From Acanthaster planci (lineage: Eukaryota; Echinodermata; Asteroidea; Valvatida; Acanthasteridae): a stretch of DNA of 64,000 nt. The translations under genes and the position numbers were made by a program. Position 1 is the first letter of the stretch. The number at the start of each line of letters is the position of its first letter. Shown piece by piece: positions 25,866-35,100 of this stretch. The stretch lies in NCBI RefSeq assembly GCF_001949145.1, contig NW_019091359.1:1144329-1208328 (forward strand), given 5' to 3'. The notes under the pieces were generated by a model that did no database searches, was not told where the DNA came from, and saw only the letters and a program-made list of their open reading frames with translations.

Positions 25866-28217
25866 TTACACATAGCTCGGTGTATCTTGGGAATTTGTCA
25901 AGTCGTCATCATCATTGTAGCTGTGCTTGCCAGAGTAATTCTGGTCATAGCCATAGGAGTCGGAAGGCTGACCATCGTAACCAGGCCCATATGGATCGGG
26001 GTCGTCGTAAGGTGCTGAATAGTGGTCATTACTGGAGGAGTGGCCATCTGGGATGCGCTCGTCTTGGTCGTAGTTCAGGTAGTAGTCCTCGTTTTCAGCC
26101 GGGGGCATGTTGTACTCCTCCTGACCATCAGGGTGACCGTAGCTCTTGTATCGATCGCCGTATTGATCGTCGTAAGGATCCGTCGGATGATCACTGTAGT
26201 GGTTATTGTATTCATCTTGGCCGTAAGACCCATCATCACGCCGGTCGTCATATCGATCCTCTGGATGGTCATCATAGCGGTCACTGTACTGATCTCGTTG
26301 GTCGTCATACCCATCATAAGGTCGATCATCGTACCGATCATCATATCGATCACTGTACTGATCATTGTATTGGTCATTGTAATGGTCATATGGATTGTTC
26401 TTTTCCTGCTCCTGTTGGCTGTTCAAGCTTTGCTCATATGCATGGTTATCATAGTCATAATCGCTGGGCATCTGATCCTGGAACTTTGCACTCTCATATG
26501 GATGATCTTTCACCTGTGGATCTTCATATCTTCCGTCATCATAGCGAGGCTCACGGTAACCAGAATCGCTGAAATTCCGGTCGTCAAGATGTTTGTAGGA
26601 GTAGTCTCTGTCATTGACCGGGTCATAGCCATTGTGGCCACGCCTTTCCTCATCATGCATATTCATGTAAGGGCTAGACCGGTCCTGGAAAGGCATCTTC
26701 ATCCCCCTGATGGTTGGGTAGTCATTTTTGACTGCACTTTGCTCGTAATGCACAGCATCCGTTGGCGGCATCGTTTCTCTCCACCACTTGCGTGGGTCGA
26801 CATCATCTGGGGCACCTCCACCGCGCTTCTCTCGTGGAATAACGTCAGGATCACTGTTCGCCTTGCCGTCTGGGTAGTCCTTCCTATCACTGTACTGGTC
26901 GATTTTGTGATTGGACATCTTGCTGGGGGCGCCGTGGAATGCACTGGCATTGTTCATTGGTATGTGTGAAGTAGCTCCTGCTTGCTTCTTCTTGGCGGAC
27001 CACTTGGGAGGATGGCGCCTGCACCACCACACGACGAAGGCACCAAGCAGAACAAGGACAAGAAGTCCAACCACCAACCCAGCCACCAGCGCCCCAGTTG
27101 GAAATGATGCAGGCGTTGGCACGGGGGGTAGTGCTGTAGTGCCCCCAGTATTGGGTTGGGTGGGTTCGGGCAGACCCTCGATGAGCAGCATCTTTGATAC
27201 CGTTGCAGTGATCCCATCGCGATCTATCGCACTGCAAACCAAACTGGCTCCATGATCGTCAATTTCTACTTTGGCTATGGTCAGAATTGACCTGTTGGTG
27301 CTCACCGAAACTGTGTATCGATCTGCCCCAAAACTGCTGGGGAGTGTCCACTCGATTGCACCGGCCAAAAAAGTAGACGTGAGACTACTGACTGAGCATA
27401 TGAAGATTGCTTGCTCATTAATGAGTATTGGTTCTGAAGCCTCTATGGTGACAACTGGTTCAGACACCACGTTTAGGGCTGGGAGTGAGCAGTCATTGGA
27501 TATGTCATCGTTGGGATCAGACGGGATACCCAAGTAAGCCAACTGGCAGGAAAAAACGGCACCATCATCTGCATTTTGCGCAGTGAGTTTAACTGTTGCT
27601 TCGCTGGTCACACTTCCGTGACTGACATTTGCACTGACACTTTGACCGTTCCTCATCCATGTTAGGTTAACTGCTGGCATGGCAGACCCTGAAGAACAGG
27701 CTAGTGTCACCGATTCTCCAAGGAGCACTTGTGTGTTGCCCGAATTTGACTGTATGGAGCACTGTGCAGTTGAGGGGTTAGGTGGGTGGGCTATGGTGAG
27801 AGTGGCAATGTTAGATTCCCTGATGATATTATTTGTGTCACATTTTGAGTCGGCCGTTTTGCCACAAATGAGACACCTGTACTGTCCCTCTTGGTTCCTT
27901 GCCAGGTTATACACATAGAGGGTATACCTTGCTGTGGTAGTTATGTCCGAGTGGATGAAGAAATCTGCAGGATTTAATCCCAAACCATTTAACACGTCGC
28001 TTCTTACACTAATATCATCACTGAAAATATCAGTGCCCCTTTGAAATGACAGGACTTGAGTGCCAGAGTCGAACTGCTCTACTGCACAAGTTATCGTTGC
28101 TGGTCCCGCTCCCTCTTTAGCAACCACATCTACCGGCTGTTCGGAAAATACCTGCCCATTCACGACAACTGCATCAAAAAGCGACACCACAGCGAGGAGC
28201 AAGCAAACCCAAGCCAT
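25866..28217 (-). CDS. Intronless three-Ig-domain receptor with Asp/Tyr-rich tail
   Basis: A single 783-codon exon encodes a probable type I membrane receptor; ligand and pathway are unknown. Residues 1-21 form a signal peptide. Three Ig-like domains follow: Ig1 with Cys44/Cys115 plus an extra pair Cys118/Cys126 and no core Trp, Ig2 with Cys174/Cys224 plus Cys153/Cys243, and Ig3 with Cys274/Cys328. A Pro/Thr linker leads to a membrane helix at about 376-399. The 384-residue cytoplasmic tail is dominated by Tyr, Asp and Arg (YDD, YSDRY repeats, densest at 607-690). It contains DPDVIPR (456-462), PFQDRSSP and YMNM (517-520), and ends in TPSYV, a class I PDZ-ligand pattern. I start at ATG 28217 because MAWVCLLLAV gives a clean signal peptide; upstream in-frame codons hold no ATG. 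It is paralogous to the genes at 45674-47851 and 42903-43886. Family name not recognised. Confidence 0.92.
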   Translation of the reverse strand: MAWVCLLLAVVSLFDAVVVNGQVFSEQPVDVVAKEGAGPATITCAVEQFDSGTQVLSFQRGTDIFSDDISVRSDVLNGLGLNPADFFIHSDITTTARYTLYVYNLARNQEGQYRCLICGKTADSKCDTNNIIRESNIATLTIAHPPNPSTAQCSIQSNSGNTQVLLGESVTLACSSGSAMPAVNLTWMRNGQSVSANVSHGSVTSEATVKLTAQNADDGAVFSCQLAYLGIPSDPNDDISNDCSLPALNVVSEPVVTIEASEPILINEQAIFICSVSSLTSTFLAGAIEWTLPSSFGADRYTVSVSTNRSILTIAKVEIDDHGASLVCSAIDRDGITATVSKMLLIEGLPEPTQPNTGGTTALPPVPTPASFPTGALVAGLVVGLLVLVLLGAFVVWWCRRHPPKWSAKKKQAGATSHIPMNNASAFHGAPSKMSNHKIDQYSDRKDYPDGKANSDPDVIPREKRGGGAPDDVDPRKWWRETMPPTDAVHYEQSAVKNDYPTIRGMKMPFQDRSSPYMNMHDEERRGHNGYDPVNDRDYSYKHLDDRNFSDSGYREPRYDDGRYEDPQVKDHPYESAKFQDQMPSDYDYDNHAYEQSLNSQQEQEKNNPYDHYNDQYNDQYSDRYDDRYDDRPYDGYDDQRDQYSDRYDDHPEDRYDDRRDDGSYGQDEYNNHYSDHPTDPYDDQYGDRYKSYGHPDGQEEYNMPPAENEDYYLNYDQDERIPDGHSSSNDHYSAPYDDPDPYGPGYDGQPSDSYGYDQNYSGKHSYNDDDDLTNSQDTPSYV

Positions 28218-28628
28218 GATGAAGTCACGGTATGACAGGCAGTACACGGTAGTGAAGCAAGTTAGTTTCCAGTGCTTCGAGTTTCACGGGTAAAATTGCG
28301 AGTTATTAAAGTTCAACGGTTCGACGCACCAATTTACTCACCAACGCCCTCCACTCGTACTCACGATGCACGCAGACGGCGTTTGGCAATCAAAATGCGA
28401 GAAACACGGCCAGCCTGTGTTTCCTGAGCACACTGAGGACTAAAGTCTGTTGGTTGTGAGGAATGTCAGGTTGTTCCAAAAAACATTTTTCCAGCATCAC
28501 TCATCCACCAACAGAATGTGAGCGGGTTTTTAAACTGCGAATTCCGTGCAGAGAGGTAACACTACCAGCAGCAGCGCATTACACGCTATCGATATATGAA
28601 AGCCATCAGCGCTGGCGACGCTTGTTAT

Positions 28629-28676
28629 CTTTATGCAAATCTTGCTGACCGCGCCACACTGACGCATGATTGGTTA
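28629..28676 (-). promoter_or_regulatory. Candidate promoter of the Ig receptor gene
   Basis: On the minus strand a CCAAT box (AACCAATC, about 28676-28669) precedes an ATTTGCAT octamer (28640-28633) overlapping a TATA-like CATAAAG. This is about 400 bp upstream of the start codon. The combination is plausible core promoter material; the transcription start is not proven. Confidence 0.35.
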
Positions 28677-29275
28677 TTCCCTACGTCATTCTGCAAATCA
28701 GTTACTTGCAACGGATCACGGACTTCATTGTTAATGTTTCTGAGCCTTATATGGGCATAAAACAAATACCGCGATTGACATAATGGTGGTTTTTAGAAGA
28801 ATGACTCGATCGATTTATCCTTAAAAAATTTTTGGTCTATGCTTATTTTAGGCATCTGAAAGGATCCAGGAATTGATAATATTTCATGAAAATAGTTCTT
28901 TGATTAGAAAAAGCGAACGGGGGCGCTATATATAAATTACTGTCGGGTTACGAGCAGGCTGGTATCTTGTCAGCGGTGCACGGTGGCGGTGCGGCAAAGG
29001 GAAAGTTGAGGCAACCTCGTTTTCAGTTGTCGTTTTGAAATATAAAGGACATTTTTTGCCTTCTGATTGCTTAAAAGAAATGTATAAATTCATAGGCATC
29101 GATATGCATCATGTTTGCAATTATAATTGAAGGCAAAACTCTCAAAATTAAAGGTATTTAATTTTTCAGATATTTTCAATTAAGTTTTGCGTACTGTACA
29201 TCCCTAAAATGTACCGTGTGATTGTGATAACTCTGCAATAAACCTTTTGTGAGTTAAATTTGAATATAATCTGAT

Positions 29276-29559
29276 ACACTGAGTTCTATTTACGTGAAGA
29301 TAACAATTTGAATTTTCCATACTAAAAACACTTTCGCTATACTTTGTGATTCGGGGCAAGCTTTTGCTTAGTTACATAAGAGACGCCTTGCAACAATACA
29401 CTGTTCTCAATGGATAAGAACGGCACAAAGGAACCAGTCCATTCCAGAGATGGTGGTCGCTATGCGAAAGCTTGCCCCGCATCGCGAGGTATAGCAACAG
29501 TGTCCTTTGTCTCGGGAATTCAAATTGTTACGTTTATGTGCAATCAGATAACTCAGTTC
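29276..29559. repeat. Diverged inverted repeat (foldback/MITE-like)
   Basis: Arms of about 95 bases (29276-29367 and 29464-29559) are inverted copies sharing GGGGCAAGCTTT, AACAATTTGAATT and ACTGAGTT, separated by about 95 bases. The arms differ by many substitutions, so the element is old. No coding capacity is visible. Confidence 0.6.
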
Positions 29560-31843
29560 ACCAGATTTTATTCACATGGCTAATTTCATCGCAGCAACAG
29601 CGCCCTCATATTTTGTCAGGCGAAGCATTGACTATAAAAGGCATAAAGGATATGTATATATTAAAAAAATAAGAATATTAACCAAGATTTCAAAATATTT
29701 GCATCATAAAAGATCAGAAACATAAAAAAGTGAAAGTCATGTCGTAGGCCCTTTAAACATGTCTTCCCCCCGAAGTGTAAATTAAAAGAAACAAATCCGA
29801 TGGGGTTTCTTCAAATTTCATTGGCTCAATTTCAGACATTACCACGCAAACATGAAACAACATATCCATAGTAATGCATGCATAGCACTGGCGTAATGTT
29901 CGTCCAGCTGCATGCAACCCTTTCTTAGTCTGAGACCACTTTGTGACGCAACTCTAGAAATGAAATCTAATTCTTGCATTTCCAACCGCAAACAGATTGA
30001 TATCAGAATACCGGTGTGTAATAGCATGACTGGATGCAACTATTTTTGGCAATTTTTCTGTTGTCATACATGAAATGACATTTACTCCATGAAAAAGAAT
30101 GGTGTTCAAATCAAACGAGTGCATCCCGTTAAGGCCTTGTTTGGACTGCACTTCCCGGGGATAAATCAATAATTCAGAAAAATGACGAAAGAATTACTTG
30201 TGCAAAATTGGATTTTATTGACCTTAAACAACAATAAACATTCTAAAAACAAAATGATTGTTTCACAACAACTTTCCACCTAATTTAACCTCTCAGAAAG
30301 ATTTATCTTATAAGTCAGAGCCTAGTTAACCAAAGTTAAAAACCTGGGTTTTTTCTTCATGATTTAAAGGTTTAAATGGTGGACACAACAATATGAGGTG
30401 AAAATCGGAGCACCATGCATGCGATAATCTTTTGTGGGATGGGGTAAAAGGGGGCCATGTAGGCCCTATGCTGATGCGGTCCGTCGCCAGGGAGACGTCA
30501 TCCGAAAAATAACACAGTATTGGTGTTCAATGTTTGTTTTATTTCACTTCGAAGTAGATGAAGATAGAGTGGCGTTAAAGTAATCTGTGTCGCTGGGATG
30601 GGAGAAGACTAAAAAAAAAAAAAAAAAAACCTGCGCGGCTGCAAATTCTGAAAGTGTGTAGGGGGGGAATGCTGGAAATCACCTCACACTAATGGCCGTG
30701 TGCGTAATACAAATGTACATGTTATCTACGCTATGCAACCCTTATAACCTGACATCTAACCGCCGTATTTATTTAAAGCTTTTGTATTTCTCCATTTGCA
30801 GTGCTACTGAATACATTTTTCTGCTGGAAAGTTGCAAGATACCTCAAAATCCGCCTTTTTTCCTCACCACAAATATGGGGAGAGGATCCCCGGTCAAAGA
30901 AGGGTTCCTCCTTTTCCTTTGGGGTTTCTCCTCTGTCAAGCTATGGCCATCAGAAGGAAAACAACTTGTGAAGAAGTCATGGGTGTGGAAAAAAGTACAA
31001 CGTCGTTTTTTATCTGATATTTATAGTAAAGATATTGTTATGCATTAATTTTACCTATGATCTTCACACTTCTCCTTCTCTATATCTCTATTATAACGAC
31101 ATTCAAAACTGGTCCGTTGGTTGGTCAACCATTGACCTCACAGTTGTTCGCTCAGGGTACGAGGGCCGAGATATCTGTAAATTAGTCAAAGACAAGGAAA
31201 ATGGTATTTGAAAAACTAATGTATAATACCATTCACTTACTATATTTGCTATTTGTCCATCGCCCACTTTACTGATTTGTGTAACGAAATTCATCTTCTG
31301 CTGTGGCGAGTAGTTCATTTTCAAATTACTGAGCTTTAGCGCCCTCTGGCAACATCTCAGCAGACGGTCAAACGTGCTGACAAGATTTTTACACTGCAAA
31401 TTATTATTGTGGTGTTTTAACGCTGTGTGGCGTTGAACTAACACTGCACATTACTGATTTAACTTCGTGTGGTATCCACAAGTGACATAAGAGGGGGTGG
31501 GCATGGTGACACGGCCCACTGTTCGAGTATACTCTTTTTCCTGTGTGCCCCGTATCCTGTTCAAAAATTAGGATAGGAACATATCTGATGGTAGTCTGTT
31601 TTGGTCCATGTTTTAAATGTGACCAAACCTATAAGCCTTTTAGAAGCATGGCGGACACAATAGCAGGGCCCTCTCCAAAATAAATGTGGTTCCCAAGGCC
31701 CCCCCCCCGCAAAATGTATCCTAGTTATGCCACCGGTATCAACAACAGACCACTGGGCACACATTACATGAAAAAGTAATGCAAATTTTGTTGCGATGGT
31801 GATGTCTCTGAATTAACAAGATTTCTGACAAACAAGTTTGTCA

Positions 31844-32165
31844 AAACACTGTATGCTCAGTGCTTGTCCGAGAGCTTGCGGGAAAAAGTCAAAAACTTAC
31901 TCGGGTGGGACTCGAACCCACGACCTCCTGCTTACTAGTGCACACGTCTTAACCACTCGACCACCGAGCTTGCCGGGGTCGGTTGGCCGGTCCGAGTCAG
32001 GAGAAGCAGCGGGTACCGCGAACCGGCAAGCTCGGTGGTCGAGTGGTTAAGACGTCTGCAGTAGTAAAGCACTAGTAAGCAGAAAGTCGTGGGTTCGAGT
32101 CCCACCTGAGTAAGCTTGTGACTTTTGTCGTAAGCTCTCGGACAAGCACTGAGCATACAGTGTTT
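31844..32165. mobile_element. Foldback element of two head-to-head tRNA-like units
   Basis: Arms at 31844-31976 and 32023-32165 are inverted copies around a 46-bp centre. Each arm holds a pol III box A-like TGGTCGAGTGGTTAAGACG and a box B-like GGGTTCGA (G)TCCCACC. The acceptor-stem ends do not pair well and the anticodon region is not tRNA-like, so these are tRNA-derived SINE copies rather than working tRNAs. The right arm ends at the 3' end of the adjacent Kazal gene. Confidence 0.75.
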
Positions 32166-32168
32166 ATT
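32163..32168 (-). terminator. Poly(A) signal AATAAA of the six-Kazal gene
   Basis: AATAAA on the minus strand starts about 30 bases beyond the TAA stop at 32199. Three of its six bases belong to the arm of the foldback element. Confidence 0.5.
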
Positions 32169-32198
32169 AATATATACGTTGGGTAAGGGCAAAACCCG

Positions 32199-35100
32199 TT
32201 ATATAAATTGTTGTGTTGTTGTTTGTAAAAAAAAAAGCGGTGGCTCAGTGTGCATATCACCTTGTGGTATATGACTGACGTGGTTGCACCCTCCATCATA
32301 AGCGCGGAACAGTCCGGGTTGTCTGCACACGGCTCGCCCAAAGAAGCAATAGTTCCAGTAGGTCATCCCGTCTGTGCCACACACGGGTGAGTTAATGTCC
32401 GGGCAGCGCTCTTGGCATGCATCTAAGGATTGCCAAATGCATAAAAAACATGGTGTTAAGAGACAAGTCATGTTAGGGTTACGTCAATTCGAAAAACAAC
32501 AAAAACAAATCACAAAAACAAACCACAAAGAAAAGCAAAACAAAACAAAAAACAACTTCTTCATTGGGTAAAATTCAACTTATGAATAATCAATATTGCA
32601 TTTCCTAAAAATCATGAACATTGTTATTGTTTTTTGTAACTGACACACCATTGGTTAAGGTTTTACTTGTCAATTTTCCGGCCATACAGTCCCCGGCGTA
32701 TGCCTCGACCAAACTGAAATCTCTCCGCTTACACGCCGTCCGTCTGAGGTAGCACAGCGAAGGGTAGGTCACACCATCTGTCCCGCACACGGGAGGCCCG
32801 CCGAATGGGTTGCACGGTCTTGATACCAAACAAACTGGAGAACAAGTAGGAAGACACAGCGAGTAATTTAACTATCAAATGGATAAGTTATCGATTATAG
32901 AGCATATTGATGATTTATAAGTTGATTAAAGTGATATGTCACTTGTGAATGAAACCAGAGGGGAACATTTTTAGTAGGCCCCTATTTTAATTTTGATCAT
33001 GAAATGATTGACCTCAGGTTAGGCGTCTTTTCCTTGGTACATTAAAGGTCATTTCTTTTGTTTGTTTTCGAAATAATCGAAATTAATGTGGTTATTGCTG
33101 TATGGAAGGATATAATAATGTGTGGAAAACTAAGCATACTTTAATAGCTAATATTTTCCTTTTGCCTATTCGGTTGGGATGCTCACCCCTGACTGGTATC
33201 TCACAAAGACCAGCGAACGAAACTCTCAGTCCAGGATTTCTTTGCTGACACGCTTCTCTCCTCAGTTGGCAGATGTTGAGATAGCTCTTCTTGTCCGTTC
33301 CACACACTGGGTCGAAGAAATCATCGCACGAGAAGCACTCTGAGAAATGGGGACGAATACGCTTTGGATCAACCAGAACAGTCGTGTATCTTGGTTTCCT
33401 GTTCGATTTCGTTTAATTTGTCACTAATTCAAACGAACTGACAATAGATTAAAGTCACTTTTTAGTTTTGTTTCTCTCCAAGTGATTACCAGCGAAAATG
33501 GTACCATTTTAAGAAAGAGCGCAGACCCCTTAAAATGGATGCTTAGTGTATCTGATGACTTTGTTGGGAAAGCCAACTTTTGGTCACAATGCTACCACGA
33601 TGACTACGTTTTTGTACCTTCTACTTCTGGTGTTCCGGTGCAATTTCCACTTCGGACTGGTGTAAGGTTTTGATCCCCAGTTTTACAGGCAAGATCCCTC
33701 AGCTGGCAGAGATTTGCATACGTTTTCCCGTCTGAGCCGCAGATTGGACGGTACGGTATCGAGAGACACTGGCCATCAGCGGGGCAGGACCAATCAAATC
33801 CGCTTAAATGTGTCAGGGTCGGAGAAGGATGCGTTGTTGAAGTTGTTGATTGGTCAGAAATTGATTCTGTTTCTGACGGTTTGGGTTGCGTCGTGGGTTG
33901 TCTCGTTGTTTCCATGCTGTTCACTGTCGTGGAAGGTGATGCGTCAGCTGTTGGACTTTCATGCGCAGCTGTTGGTTGGGTCGAAGTTTCTTGAGTGGAT
34001 GACACAACTGGAGAGGGCGTTGTTGTAAAACCCGTCGTTACCAGGCGACTTGGTGAGGGCCTTGCTGTTTCACTTGTTGTAAAGAGCGCTGGTTTTGCCG
34101 TTGCTCTCCCTGTATAAATTACAGTGTTGCATTCGAGTCTATCACAAATCCTTTCACAAGTCCCTTCACAAGAGCAGTCCTAAGTAACAGGGTGAACAAT
34201 GACAACAGAATGCTTTTTTATCGCTCACTTGAATAGCTTGTGAATTGGCTTAAGACAGAATGACCTGTGGACTTGTGCTGGACTTACAGGGACTTGCAGG
34301 GACTTGTGCTGGACTTACAGGGACTTGCAGGGACTTGTGCTGGACTTACAGGGACTTGCAGGGACTTGTGATGGACTTACAGGGACTTACAGGGACTTGT
34401 GCTGGACTTACAGGGACTTGCAGGGACTTGTGCTGGACTTACAGGGACTTGCAGGGACTTGTGCTGGACTTACAGGGACTTACAGGGACTTGTGATGGAC
34501 TTACAGGGACTTGCAGGGACTTGTGCTGGACTTGCAGGGACTTGTGATGGACTTACAGGGACTTGCAGGGACTTGTGCTGGACTTACAGGGACTTGTGAT
34601 GGACTCGAATATAATACTGATAAATTATTATTGAAAGAAATTTGCAAAACTAATATTGATAAAAAGTTATAAGCGATATTGTAGACATGATATTAAGTGC
34701 GACAAAGTAGGCCTTTATGTGGGCTTACCATCTGTTTCCCAGCCAATCAACTCATTGCTGGAATCTTTGTCCGTCTCCTGACTGCCTATTGTCTCTTCAT
34801 CCGGGCAGGGACCAAAGTGAGCTACGGCAAGCAGCCTACCCCGCAATGCTCGCCGGCGCCCGATAATCAGGCCCACAAGGCCTGGAGCTCCGCACGCGGC
34901 TAGGCGAAGGTGACACACCGACCGGTAGGTTCTACCGTCAGTTCCGCATACCGCGTGGTCGTGCGACCAGCATCTTGTCGGACATATCAGATGTTCATCT
35001 TCGGAAGCTCCTAAAAATGAACCATCGTTAAAGAAAGAGAAGTTGATTATCCTTTTTATTTAACGCTTTAGTTTCTTTATACTGTCTAGCTCAATGCAAC

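Larger units (their letters stand above)
28218..31843. other. Intergenic, repeat-bearing
   Basis: Apart from the candidate promoter near 28.65 kb I see no gene. GGGGGCGCT near 28919 and AGCGCCCTC near 29599 may be the ends of one foldback element that includes the inverted repeat at 29276-29559. Poly-A near 30612-30630 and a GCGCCCTC motif at 31339 are further repeat signs. Confidence 0.55.

Noticed and set aside
26600-26800. Complete ITAM (YPTI and YMNM) in the Ig receptor tail
   Set aside because: The spacing between the two motifs is 13 residues and the second ends in Met, so it does not fit the ITAM consensus; only the YMNM motif is reported.
26022-26969. 315-codon plus-strand open frame and other long frames opposite the Ig receptor
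   Set aside because: It is antisense to the Asp/Tyr-rich tail, where GAY/TAY codons read in reverse as Val/Ile codons. The hydrophobic repeat is a composition artefact.
32028-32113. Functional tRNA gene
   Set aside because: Box A and box B are good, but acceptor ends do not pair properly and no credible anticodon arm forms; an inverted sister copy lies 46 bp away. Treated as SINE-derived.
34260-34599. Open frames rich in Cys, Trp and Leu over the minisatellite
   Set aside because: Generated by the 31-bp repeat in all three plus frames and lying in an intron of the opposite-strand Kazal gene.
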